From Carex sylvatica (lineage: Eukaryota; Streptophyta; Magnoliopsida; Poales; Cyperaceae): 64,000 nucleotides of DNA. Position 1 is the first letter of the stretch, and every line of letters begins with the position of its first letter. The DNA is taken from contig CAXKVR010000006.1 in NCBI GenBank assembly GCA_964058845.1, positions 248,001-312,000 on the forward strand. The letters are read 5' to 3'. A program made the translations under genes and the position numbers. The notes below the pieces were generated by a model that searched no databases, was not told where the DNA came from, and saw only the letters and a program-made list of their open reading frames with translations. Positions 24,090 to 35,071 of the stretch are shown here, in pieces.

Positions 24090-25290
24090 GAAAAGTTAAC
24101 AATACATACCAACAGATGAAATAAACTAAGTACATTGAGAAATAACGCAGAATCAACACGTCAAAAGTGTAAAAGAAAATGACAGTGCTATTTCAATTAC
24201 TACCCTATTATTAATTGAAGAACCCCTTGGGACACATTCACCTTTGGAACTCTAAGAACACACCAAAAAACAATACAAAATTTCAACTACCCAATGTTAT
24301 GTTTTGGATTGTATGACATATTAGGTCCCTGAATATCGGTACTATAATTCTTAGGTTTTCTGTGCCCGATTTGAAAGGGGTGCATCACTACGCATGTTGG
24401 TCAATTTTGTTATCCATCTTTTCTCGGTATAAGAATGGTACACCTTTCAATCGATTAATTCCTGCGTAAACGTAAATAAAGCGTGACCTGATCTAAAAAA
24501 TGAATTGTCAACAACAAAATCTAGGGTATAAGAGATTGTTTTTATAGAAAAAACTGATACTAGGCATTGACATCCAACTTGACAAGTCTTTGTAAGAGAT
24601 TGTTTAATTGCCTTTTAGTACTGGTACCGGCAAGTGTTATTTTGAAGCACTAAATTTAAAGTATTTAAATTAGACTGAAATACATATTACAAAAGATGGA
24701 ACTAAACAAATCTCAATACTAACCTTTTCTTGTTCCCTCCTCTACGAAAAAACTTGCCTCGTTGTCCAGATGAGCCAGACCTTGCGTTTAAAAAAGAAAT
24801 AGATAAATTAACAATACATACCTACAAATTAAAAAAAAACAAAATACATACAGAAATAACAAAAAGTCAACATGTCAAAAGTTCAAAAGTTCAAAAAGAA
24901 GATGACATTTCTGCTGAAATTCTAAAAATTTCAATTGTCACCCTATCATTCATTGAAGAACCATACAAATTTATTCTCTCCTAAGAATACGAAAAGACCA
25001 TACAAATTTTGAACTATTCAATGGAATATTTTGGATTGCATGACATATTCGGTCCCTGAATATTGGTACAACTATAATTCTTAGGTTTTCGTGCAAATCC
25101 GAGCTTTAGATGCCCATACATCGGAACTTGATTATTCACATGTTAAATTGAAAATTTAAGCAATGCAAACCCTCAAATTAATATCCTAAAAATGCCTTAC
25201 TTCTGTCCCTGATTTGAAAAGGGTACATCACTAGGCATGTTGATCAGTTTGTTATCCATCTTTTCTGTGATCAATCAATATAAAAAGAAA
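24090..25290 (-). pseudogene. Tandemly duplicated gene-like remnant, unrecognised
   Basis: The segments 24090-24440 and 24790-25270 are diverged direct repeats with matching blocks such as TTAACAATACATACC, TTTTGGATTG, TGACATATT.GGTCCCTGAATAT and TTGTTATCCATCTTTTCT. On the minus strand the second copy has a short open exon-like frame (MDNKLINMPSDVPFSNQGQ) from about 25263, ending at a GTAAGG donor; the first copy is frameshifted. Between them, minus 24727-24779 is another exon-like piece (SGSSGQRGKFFRRGGNKKR) with a GTTAGT donor. I cannot assign a family; the remnant may be a decayed gene whose 5' leader (TGCTAGGGTTTTAATTTCG, minus) lies near 25590. Confidence 0.3.
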
Positions 25291-26380
25291 ATATTATTTC
25301 TACCTTCCAACTTAGCAAGATCTCTCTTATGAATTACGAATCGTGAAAATTTTCATTAATGATAATACTGCATATATAACACAGCTCCTATTAAAATTTG
25401 AGTCAGAATAAAGGTAAAGATTAAATTCGTTCCCCCTAATTCCTACCAGAGAAAAGTTAAGAAGAAGAAGAAAAAAAGATATAATATATCGTTTCAAATC
25501 TCACTAAATCGCTAAAACCTCTTTCTTTCCACTGACAACACAAAGAACAGTTCTTTTTAGAAAAGGGAAAAAGAAAATCGAAATTAAAACCCTAGCAAGG
25601 AAAGAATTACATGAATGAATGAAGTAAATCGAATTTCGCAATGCAGTCGTCAGGAAAAAAAAAATCAAACTTTAAGAAGGATTGGAAGCTCCAGGCAGCA
25701 ATCTCTAATGTGAGAAAAAATTAACAGGATGGGCAACACGAATCAAGAACTGTTAATTAAACGGTTCGGTACGGGAATTCGTATCCTCTGCATTAACTCA
25801 AAAAGAAATCTTTTGAGTTAATACATCTGAACCGTCCAATAAGCTTTAAGATTCGTGCAAATGCACAAATATTAATGACCCTATGTTATAGGAATAGGCC
25901 GGATGGGCTCCGTTTATAATTAGACGGTCCTTTTATTCTCGGTTCGGCCGCATGGCTCATACGACTCGAAAATAAATCTGCTGTTATTCCAAACGCCTGT
26001 TATTCCGATACCAGTCGTTGATCTTTGTTAAGATTCAGACACAAAATTTATGAAAAACTTTAAACAGTTTGTGATCCCTTTAGAATAACAGCAGATTTAT
26101 ATTTCTGGGGGTTTGGTGGTGAAACTAAAATAAAATGAATTAAACGGGTCGGATCCGATTGGCTAATGATTTGGGTTCGAAGGTTCTTCATATTTAGAGT
26201 CATTTTCAATTCTGGAACTTGACTTGCCCTGTGGCACTTGAGTCCGGATCTCCTGCATTACTTTACCGTTTTGAGTTTAAAGAGTTTAAATTCAAATCAT
26301 CTAAGCAGAATTCGGATCAATCTGACAACGGGACCTCTTTGAGATTAGTGCTAGTATATAACAAACAAAGAAGAATGTCA
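25291..26380. other. No gene recognised; contains two hairpin-forming inverted repeats
   Basis: One perfect 12-bp inverted repeat (ATTAACTCAAAA / TTTTGAGTTAAT) lies at 25792-25822. A second, 18-bp perfect repeat is listed separately. No coding frame is supportable. Confidence 0.5.
25972..26100. repeat. Inverted repeat with 18-bp perfect arms (MITE-like)
   Basis: ATAAATCTGCTGTTATTC at 25972-25989 is exactly complementary to 26083-26100, with 93 nt between. The size fits a small MITE or a stem-loop transcript. No flanking duplication is evident. Confidence 0.6.
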
Positions 26381-26776
26381 ACTCGTGTCTAGTCACGTCG
26401 TGACTTAGGTCATATGTCATGACTTAGATCACATGTTGTGATCAAGACAGATTTTTTACATATTGTATTGTGATCAGATTCAGAGAGATAGTCATAACAC
26501 GTTAGTCACGCCATAACTACACATTTTGTATTCAAACGTGATGGATCGCGTTTGATCACGTTTAACTATTTTTTTACAATATAAGTTAATTTATTTAAAA
26601 TTCACCATTCAATTAAGATCTAACGGTTCCAATCACAGATGATTCACGCTATCGCGTGCCATGACAATTTTTTGAAGAATGATCACATCACATGAATCAT
26701 CACAGCACAAGTCACGATACACAACTTATCTGATCACAATCGACACACCATGACAAAATCATGTCGGACTATAACT
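26380..26776. repeat. Cluster of GTCACGAC/GTCATGAC/GTGATCA short palindromes
   Basis: Dense short dyads (TCACGTCGTGA, GTCATGAC, TGATCACA, and CACGTTTGATCACG-like) occur throughout the 400 bp, with no coding potential. It may be the subterminal part of an unclassified DNA transposon. Confidence 0.4.
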
Positions 26777-28550
26777 GTTATAGCCCGAAAATTTTAAAAT
26801 TATTAGTTAGCTGACAATTTAAAAATTACGCCTAATTTAAAAATTTAGTCAATTAGAAGAATGAATTATTTTGGAAATACATTTATTAAAACAACATACA
26901 AATTTTAAAATATTAAAATAGATCTGAAAAATAAATTCGAAGGATTAGATTCGAAATAAACTAATGCAACGATGGAATGGTAAGTACATACTTACGTGGA
27001 ATTAATTTATAAAATTTATGACGTGTTTAGATTTTACGAAAATAACATCTTTAAAATTAAAGAAACTTATAAATAATAGCCTTAATCAAAATTTGGATTT
27101 AAGCTTATAAATAAATTATAAATTTAAGACAACTAAAAGCTCGTACGAATATCTAACGTAAATCTCCGTTGATTTTTGTTATATAATTGGAATGTCTAGT
27201 TTCATTTAATCATTAATTGACGTTAGAAAAATTAGAAATAATCTGACCGTTCAATTAAATCGCGTCTAGGGGCGGATCTAGGATTTTTGTTAGGATAGGA
27301 CACTAATCGAATTTAAATAGCTAATCGGATTTAAATCCGATTTAGATAAAATACAATTAATATGATCAACACAATAATTTTTTTTTCATGAGTTTAAGTA
27401 AAATTCAAAATTAATAGAAGTTTGAGACGTAATCTTTTATGTGAGATATTTATTTTGTCAGTAATAACAAATAGAAACTTGAGTTCACTGTTGAAGAAAC
27501 TCAGTTATCAGTCATTATTGGTCATGGGAGCAGTCCAAAAAGGAAGCCCAATTAGTCCCTTATCAACACAGTATCCGGATTGTTATATACAAGTATCGCT
27601 TGCTTAATCCCACAACAAAATTGAAAAGCGCTGGAACAGATGCAAAGGCTATAAAATCATTTACTCGTTCAAGTTTGAGAACTATCAAAAAGGTTCATGG
27701 GCTGAATCAGGAGTGTGCATTATGTTAAATCAGGAGTAGGTACAAATATTAAATTGTAATGGACCTAATAAATATTTTAAATTTAGGAGTAGGCACTTGC
27801 TTATTCTTGAGTCACTGTAGATCCGCTCCTGATTGCACCAAGTCAAAACTTTACATAAATAGGCAAATTCAAGTATGTTGGATCGTTTAATTAAAACAAA
27901 ACTAAAATTTTGAAATTTAATGACTATAGGATTAAAAATTTATAACTCAAGATTTAAAAATAAAATTTTAAAACTTATAAAAAAAATTTGGACTATTCAA
28001 GAAATTCGAGGAATTAATAATTACAAATGTGACTGTTACTCGTGAATTATTAGAACAGGATTAATCGTGAATTATTAGAACAGGATTAATCGGTAAAATT
28101 AGATTTATTAGTAACAAAAATAATCGAGTTTATGAGGTTAATAAATAATAATTAAAATTTGAAACTAAACTATAAAATTGAACTAGTTCTAATTATTTCG
28201 AAAGATTCGTAATTTAAAAATTTGTACAAACTACGTTGGATTTTTGGAAATATAGTTATTTTAAATTAACGTGTATTAATAAATAAATTGAGTTCTAAAA
28301 AGTGCGAATTATTCGTGTGATTAATTGTGAAATTTACATGGTTCGAATCGAATCTTTGCAACCGTAACAAATTTTATTTGAATTGAAACCAAATTGAATT
28401 GTCTAAATTGTCTGGACCGTTGATCACAATCCAGCACGGATCTTGAAGCCATCTTATTCTTTGAATTTTGAATGTAATTGAAAATGGGGAATTAACCCCA
28501 ATCTATAAAAATTTCGGGTCCAATGACCCCTTCCCATTTTCTTCCTTTTT
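26777..28550. repeat. LTR-like sequence interrupted by an hAT element
   Basis: It starts TGTTATAGCCCGAAAATTTTAAAA, a start common to gypsy LTRs, and has a TATAAAAATT motif near 28504. It is interrupted at 27267-27832 and abuts a LINE 3' end at about 28551. A 22-bp duplication (CGTGAATTATTAGAACAGGATT type) lies at 28045-28090. No gag or pol is nearby, so it is a solo or truncated LTR; orientation is uncertain. Confidence 0.45.
27267..27832. mobile_element. hAT-like DNA transposon remnant
   Basis: Terminal inverted repeats AGGGGCGGATCTA (27268 on) and TAGATCCGCTCCT (to about 27830) resemble the CAGGGGCGGATC termini of plant hAT elements. Flanks ATCGCGTC and ATTGCACC agree at 5 of 8 positions, with two of the differences at CpG sites, consistent with a decayed 8-bp TSD. 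The inner frame 27422-27607 shows no transposase signature, so this is a non-autonomous or deleted copy. Confidence 0.6.
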
Positions 28551-29507
28551 CTTTTTGGTAAAAAGGCCAGTGGCCCAGTTTCATTACGAAACAGAGTTAA
28601 TTTATACATACTGCTCCAAACCAAAAGAGGCATCCTAAAGGTGCCATCAGAACTAAGTCCCTAGCTAATACCCGACAAGTAAGGAGGCTTGCATACCAAA
28701 AGGACTAACATCTCACATGAAAGTAGTTCTTCTTGTGACACAGCAAGGAAACAAAAACAAACAAAAATTTAAACTGACTACCCGAAATAACATCATGGGG
28801 TTATCTGCTAACTACTGTAACCAAAACAACACAACTCGCAAATTGGCAAGCTGAATCTTGTCCTTCTGAGGGGTCGTCAGCAAACTGGTATGGCACCATC
28901 TGATCATCTCTCGGCCACCAAATCTGAGATGGATGGCATCCAGCGCTGAGCCACCTCCTGAGTTTGGTCTTTCATGTTCGTCTTACCTAGCCAGTATTGG
29001 ATTAAAGAAATAATCAGAAAAATAAGACTACGACTGGTTTTTGTATGACATTGTGACAACAAAGTTCATTTCGATGTTTTCAAATTGTCCAACAAATAGC
29101 ACTAAAAATCATTAAAAATGCAATTTGGTCAAATTTAGGTAATGTCAGTGCAAAATTGATAACATCTTCTATGGTAGTCCAGTCACTAAAATAATCTTAA
29201 CCCTGCCCCATCCAGAACCATACTTGTTTGACCAAGGGACAAACAATAAACAAATGGTTGGTTGTTTCTGGTTGATTACATAATTGACAAGACAACATAG
29301 GTCATTGAAAGGATCTAGCACAATTCACCAAAGCACAAAAGCTAGTATCTTTCAGAAAGTTGATTCATTTTCAAGAGTGCATAATCGCATGGATAAGTTT
29401 ACACTAACCCGTCAATTTAGGATCCAAATGGAGATTTTTCTTGGGAGGACCTATCTATCCTTTATTATAAATAACATCTTTTGTCAATATTTTGTGTTGG
29501 CAAGCAC
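28551..29507 (-). pseudogene. 3' end of a plant L1-type LINE (zf-RVT domain plus 3'UTR)
   Basis: On the minus strand CQLCNQPETTNHLFIVCP followed by KQVWFWMGQG (about 29200-29290) is the zf-RVT zinc-binding region found after RT in plant L1 elements, interrupted by stops. Downstream is a 3'UTR-like segment ending near 28553. RT and endonuclease are missing: the fragment is cut at 29507 by the CACTA terminus. Confidence 0.7.
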
Positions 29508-30302
29508 TAGTGGAAAAACTGGAATCAGGATCGGCTATAGGAACCAACCGATACTAATACTTATCTGAATTGATTTTATTAATAAAACTGATCCTAAAAA
29601 CTAATGAGATCAGATTTTTTGATCGACCGATCCTAATATATGATAATTAGTATTGGTTCTTAGCTTAGAACCGATCCTAATGCTATCATGATCGATTTTT
29701 AGAGAGAACCGATACTAATAGGTATCAGGATCAGTTGTTAGCTTAAGAACCGATCCTGATATATTTTTTTAATTTTTTAACAAATGTTGTAACGTTTTAA
29801 CAAACGTTGTAACGTTTTAAGAATGTCAGAACTGCTGAAGCACAGCTATACAGAATTAATTTTAAACGTTGCAACGTTGTAACGTTTTAAAGAATGTCAG
29901 AGCATTAAGTACAGCTGTATCAAAATTCAAAATTCAAGAAACAAACGTTGTAACGTTTGTCAATAGTTATAACGATTTACAATAAATCATCATTGTAACG
30001 TTTGACAAAAGTTATAACATTTTAATTAAATCTGAGCTTCAAAAATTTCTGTTTTTTTATCAATATTTTTCAGTGCAAAACGTTGGATAAACGTTATACA
30101 ATCGTTGGTAACGTTTTGAACGATTAGCTGAGCTGTCAGAAAATTAAAACCCTAAATTGATGTTTGAAGTAAAACGTTGTAACGTTTTAGCTCACTTAGC
30201 TTATTTTTATTTATTTAAAAAATAAAAAAAAATATCAGGATCGGTTCTTAAGCTAACAACCGATCTGATACCTATCAGAGTCAGTTTTTAAGCTAGGAAC
30301 TT
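29508..30302 (+). mobile_element. CACTA element end carrying a captured LTR fragment
   Basis: It starts CACTAGTGGAAAAAC, as at 19534. Subterminal GGATCGGTT/AACCGATCC repeats occupy 29508-29765 and resume at 30235-30300, flanking an unrelated AACGTT-rich insert. It is cut at about 30302 by a gypsy LTR end (TGTCACACCCC). The opposite CACTA terminus is missing. Confidence 0.7.
29770..30205 (+). repeat. Captured segment of the TR-GAG LTR inside the CACTA element
   Basis: The order of motifs (AACGTTGTAACGTTTT, AGAATGTCAGA, GCACAGCT, AAAACGTT..AACGTTATACAATCG, AAATTAAAACCCTAAATT) parallels the TR-GAG LTR at about 10230-10750, with many substitutions. It is bounded on both sides by CACTA subterminal repeats, indicating capture or insertion rather than a neighbouring LTR. 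Confidence 0.75.
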
Positions 30303-30838
30303 GTCACACCCCAAACCAAGAATTCTAGATTAAGGTGTGATCAACCTCGCCTCGTGCTTAATTAATCATTAAGAACTCAAGGCTAATCATAAATAATAAA
30401 CCAAATAACAGCGGAAGCATAATAATATAAATATCAAGCATCAGTCACATAATAGATAAATAAACATACACATACATTACATATAATTCGATCCATCTCA
30501 GATCCAAATAACATCAACTACAGAAGGGGGATACATGATTTATCAAGCCCGTATATATAACACATGAAGTACGGGACTCGTAAACCTAATCAAAAGCCTA
30601 ACCCTAACTAAGTCAAGTGGTGTGGTCCTCGAGGACAGCTCCTGACATCTCCTGCTGCGGACCGCCAGTACCTGTACCTAAAACCCACGAAACAACTTTG
30701 TGGGTGAGCATACTGGGTCACATACTGGGCGATTAGTCGCTCACTCACAAGTTGTTTTGTGGGTTTTAGGTACAGGTTCTGGCGATTCGCAGCAGGAGTT
30801 GTCAGGAGCTGTCCCTAATGGCCACTTGATTTAGCTAG
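30303..30838. repeat. Gypsy LTR end plus an oppositely oriented related piece (inverted repeat)
   Basis: It begins TGTCACACCCC (minus-orientation LTR end). About 30600-30710 (AAGTCAAGTGG ... GACAGCTCCTGACA ... CCTGTACCTAAAACCCAC) is matched as reverse complement by 30732-30838, forming a ~105-bp-arm inverted repeat with a spacer of about 20 nt. The right arm runs up to the start of the next reading frame. Confidence 0.75.
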
Positions 30839-31691
30839 GTGGAGAATGATTTTTATTATAAAAAGGTGGAGAATTCAGGTCAACCCAATGAGAAAATATC
30901 AATCTTACAAAACTATGTGCGTCTTGTATGGTTGAGAACAAATTTTGCAAATACGGAATTGGATGGAGTCAGTGACCAGCAGATAATCAATTGGCACACA
31001 CGAGCATATACAATGGAGTTGTTTGGGACTATAATGTTTCCCGATGTGAATTCAAGCTCTGTTCGGTTAATGTATTTACAATTTCTGGAGGATTTGGGAC
31101 CTCGAGGTGAAAACCATTATAACTGGGGAGGTGCTGTACTAGCATGCCTATATCACGAGCTGTCACGGGCATGCAGATATAAAGCAAGTTCAATTAACGG
31201 TCCATTACTACTGCTTCAGATGTGGTCTTGGACTCGATTTCCTATCGGCCAGCCCAGAACACATGATATACCATTTGACGGTGAACCAGTGGATGAGGAC
31301 GAGCATATGGAGCAAAATGGATCATTCCGCATCTATGGGAGGGTAACCCTAGGAAAGGTACATTTTAATAATAAATATTATATTTTTTTCATATAATTTT
31401 GTGTTGAATGTACACTTATAATTGTCATGCGTTTACAACTTAGGCACATCGCAATCTCGGTGTCAATTTGAGCGTTTGAAGTCCAATGTTGTCAATTGGA
31501 CGCCGTACAGAGGTTACCAAAACATAATGCATTGGCACGAGATAAGAGATCAGCGGTTCTTTCCATGCTGCGTGTGGTGCGTTCATTTCTGGGAGGTAGA
31601 GTATCACCTTCCCGAGAGGGTTATTTGGCAGTTTGAATTATTTCAACCAGTTCCTCCGCTAGCTCCGCCAACCTTCAGCTATCTTGTGTAG
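30839..31691 (+). pseudogene. Plant mobile domain (MAIN/PMD-like) protein, probably transposon-borne
   Basis: The frame from 30839 encodes hallmarks of the plant aminotransferase-like/plant mobile domain: LRTNFANTEL, WHTRAYTMELFGTIMFPD, YNWGGAVLACLYHELSRACR and LLLLQMWSWTRFPIGQP. A probable intron (GTACATTT at 31358 to AACTTAG at 31443) leads to a second exon with RCQFERLK, HEIRDQRFFPCC and YHLPERVIWQFE, ending at 31691. With these splice sites the second exon is in another phase, so either an alternative site is used or a small indel has broken the gene. PMD proteins occur as host genes (MAIN, MAIL1, involved in silencing) and within transposons. Here the frame lies tail-to-tail with a Mutator-like transposase. 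Confidence 0.7.
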
Positions 31692-31696
31692 CAGTT

Positions 31697-33970
31697 GCCT
31701 CTGCATACATAGGGGATGCCTCTGGACGTGGACCAGATACGCTTCTTCGTCTTCCACCAGTTACTCTTTTCAAATAATGGCACGTGTGTCAAATAATTAA
31801 AATATTAATTTATTCACTATGTAATTTCCAACCTGTAGTTCTTGTTCTATTTGATCCCTCTGGACGATGTACATCACTACGTGGCCTAATTCGAGCTTCC
31901 ATATCATCCATAGAATTTGGAATTCTCTTGTGCTTCCTCATACCCTTATTAATTTTATTTGGATCCGACCTGATTGTAGGTACTCCAGCTTCAAATGGCC
32001 AATTGTGGGAGCTACCAAAGCCAGAAAAATTACCTCTCCATGTGTTGACATAATTTTCAACGCTATAATAGTGGCTTACATAGTTCGTCGAATTTAGATG
32101 TAACTTGCAACACACCGCTAGGACATGGTCTCACGGAATGCCAGTAAATTACGATTTTTGACACTCACAAACAGGCATCCCCCCCTCTCCAAATGAAAAT
32201 CTAACTTCATACTTCATATCTCCTTTCACTCCCTACATTCAATAAATTAAAATAATTAAATGTTACAATTTATAAATTTAAAATGATAATTTAAGTAAAC
32301 AGCTGACATACCGTTCTGACGACTCCATCATGAACTATATAACCTAAAAAAAGTTGGGTCCCATTGGTATCACCTGATGCTTTAATCCTTTTGAAGTTCG
32401 ATATTGTAAAACTGATAATATATTTTTTGAAAATCTCATTCCTCTTTGAACCCACTGTTGAGCGACCTGACCTCTTTTCACATACCAATCCACAATTTTG
32501 TAAAATGTGCGCTCAACTATTGTTGTTACAGGCAGCTAGCGAGCCACTCGAAATACATTGTTCAAGGATTCTGATCCGTTTGCAGTCATTATACCCCACC
32601 TATTCAGGCCTCCATCATGACATTGTGCCTATTTATGGAGTTGCAAAGGTTTTTCTTCGAGATTTTGCAACCGTTTACCACACCACATGACATACTGATG
32701 AGTAGTAATACTCATGCCTTTTATCAAATCCATACTCTCATAAAACCTCCAAGGTTTCGTCTTACACACAAATTTCTTGAATATTTTTTTGATAATTTGG
32801 TCATTGCACAACTTGTAAACATTTGACGCAATATGTTGAGAACATAATCGATAAACTGCTTTACCCCTTTCCTCACACCACCCTAAATCAGGTCTATCAA
32901 ACATTGAACGGATTGCAGCATGTTGGTCTGATATAACACATATCCGACCAGGACCGACAACATTTTCACATACAAATTGCATAAACCAGCTCCAATTGGA
33001 TGAACTCTCCTCATCCGCAATCCCAAACGCAATTGGCAATAATTATTGTTCTGCCTCATAAGTACATGCCATGAATAATTTTCCCTTATACCTGCCGGAT
33101 AGGTATCAAGCATCTACACTTATAACTGGTCGGATATATGGCCAGGATTCAATGCATGGACCGAAAGCCCATGCCACACGGGTGAAAATACGGATACCCA
33201 TTTTTGTAGATGGTTCGTGCTCAATTACGTATTTTGTGCATGGGGTAGACATCTGGATTGCACCGAGCAGAGAAGGTAGCAGTTTGTAGGCTTTTTTCCA
33301 AGAACCAAATAAATTAGCAATAGCCAATTCCCTCCCTCTTCAAATCTTGTTGTATGAAGGCTGAACCATTTTGTATTGATTTCTAACTACAAACCGACAT
33401 GCTTTAATTGACATCTCCAGGTCCTCCTTTAGACCAGGTACACTACCCGGATATGGGTCATAATGGCTCTGACTAACAATTGGTACTGACTCAACCACTA
33501 AATCAAGAAGTTTAAAATTCAGTACCGGAGTGGCATATTCAAGCATCATGTACCATATCATTTCCTTGTCTATGCTAAATAACTGGTATTTTCTGCTGAG
33601 CCAAGTGGTGCCGTGTTCAAACGAGCCTTGATTGTCAAATTGAACTGGCTAAGGAGCAAATGAATGCTAATATATATATGTCTTCTTAGATCATCAAGAC
33701 TCGTTAAATCAGTTACAGGAAATGTGCAGGTCGGTGCGTCTGAAATTTCGCGTCCATAATAAATATTTATTATCACTTGAGACATTATCTGAACAAAAAA
33801 ATTCACAATCAATTGTCGATATCATTTTCAATTTTACAACCTAAAATATGATCATAATTGAAAAAAATAACTTACTACAATCTTTAGATGAAAGCTACCA
33901 ACACAATGCAGATGCTGATCTGTAAAAGCACAATATTTTGATTGAGCTTGATTTTTAGCTTAAAATGGTG
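31697..33970 (-). pseudogene. Decayed Mutator-like (MULE) transposase
   Basis: On the minus strand, in several broken frames from about 33960 to 31700: an N-terminal region (MIWYMMLEYATPVLNFK, SHYDPYPGSVPGL), GSWKKAYKLLPSLLGAIQ, then the catalytic core ISVDA followed by YKG-type sequence (first Asp), PIAFGIADEESSSNW, ICVISDQHAAI (second Asp) and CSQHIASNVYK. A SWIM zinc finger follows near 32100-32170 (CECQK, TGIP, DHVLAVC), in which TGA replaces the Cys of the usual PCxH and a TAA lies just before. The tail YYSVENYVNTW matches MuDR C-termini. Multiple frameshifts and stops make it inactive. TIRs were not identified. Confidence 0.8.
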
Positions 33971-34842
33971 AAAATGGTGGAGAAGAAGAAATTATTTTTC
34001 TGCTGGAGGAAAGAAGAAGATAGATATTTATATAAAAAAAAATTACATGGAGACCGAATCCCTAATTCGGTCTCCAATTAAAATTTTCGAGAGTCAAACT
34101 AGTAATAATTATTTCTTTAGAAAAATTAAAAAATTTACTTTATCTTTATTTTAAAATTATTTACAGAAAGTCACACGAAACAGACAAAAATCGATATGAC
34201 TGATAGAAAAATTAAAAAGTTTACTTTATCTTTACTTTAAATTTATTTGCAAAAAATTCACAGATAACAAACGATTTTCATTTGCAAAAATGATGAAAAC
34301 AGTAATATCTGAAGAAAAAACATAGATCAAAATGATGAAACAGTAATATTCGGAGAAAAAAATAGATCAAAACGATGAAAAAGGAAAAAAAAATAGACCA
34401 TCCGGTTTGGAAAAAAAATTTTTTGGCTAATCTTCTATGGCAGTTTCGTGAAAAAAAAAAAAAAATGAAAAAAAAAAAAGTGGAGACCGAACGGTCCGTC
34501 CAGTCCGGAGGAAAAAAAAAATGGAGATCGGACGGACTGTCCGGTCTTTATGATTTTTGAAAAAAAAAGAAGCAATTATATTGGTTTTCTAATTTTTTAT
34601 TTATTAATTATGGTTTGTGAAAAAAATTCGAAATTTTTAGCTGAAAAAAAAGGCGCCTGCGCCCACGCCCTTCTTCTCCGCCAAAAAAAAGGGCGCCAGC
34701 GCTGATACAAAATCGATCATGAAACCCTTTGAAATCGATCGCCAAAACCCCAAACCTCTCTCTTCTCGAAAATGGATAGCTGATCGATCGCCAAAAAAGG
34801 TGCCTCTTCCATTTCTCTTGCGATTGCGACTCGCCATTAGAG
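33971..34842. other. AT-rich stretch with short repeats; leader of the QSOX-like exon at its end
   Basis: GGAGACCGAAT CCCTA ATTCGGTCTCC (about 34051-34077) is an 11-bp inverted repeat with a 5-nt loop. A direct repeat with GAAAAATTAAAAA.TTTACTTTATCTTTA occurs near 34118 and 34205, and a second (GATCAAAA.GATGAAA) near 34325 and 34365. The A-rich ORF at 34375-34560 is low-complexity. From about 34700, C-rich leader-like sequence precedes the ATG at 34843. Confidence 0.5.
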
Positions 34843-35071
34843 ATGACATCTCTTCCACTTCTCTATCTTTTTCTCTTCCTTCACCTCTCGCTTCCCTCCA
34901 TGGGAGTCTCCGAGCAGGTCCTTCTCTGATTGCTCGGCGACGGTGGACGTGACACCGACGCAGCTGTCGACCTCAACAGTACGAATTTTGATGAGGTGCT
35001 CAAGAGCTCCCCCACTTCCTATGCCATCGCCGAGTTCTTCGCTCACTGGATTAATTGCTTCAATGTGCAAG
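34843..35071 (+). pseudogene. First exon of a quiescin sulfhydryl oxidase (QSOX)-like gene, inactivated
   Basis: From the ATG at 34843 a hydrophobic signal peptide (TSLPLLYLFLFLHLSLPS) leads to a TGA at codon 29. Beyond it the same frame reads DAAVDLNSTNFDEVLK, SSPTSYAIAEFFAHW, matching the N-terminal thioredoxin domain of plant QSOX enzymes, which form disulphides in the secretory pathway. In the family FFAHW is followed by the redox motif CPAC; here the sequence reads INCF, so the CxxC is gone. A GT donor follows at 35072. I found no later QSOX exon (second thioredoxin region, ERV/ALR domain). A gene fragment, possibly carried by a transposon. Confidence 0.7.

Noticed and set aside
19534..30302. 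The two CACTAGTGG termini as the two ends of one 10-kb CACTA element
   Set aside because: Both termini face the same direction; a complete element needs opposed termini, so they are separate truncated ends.
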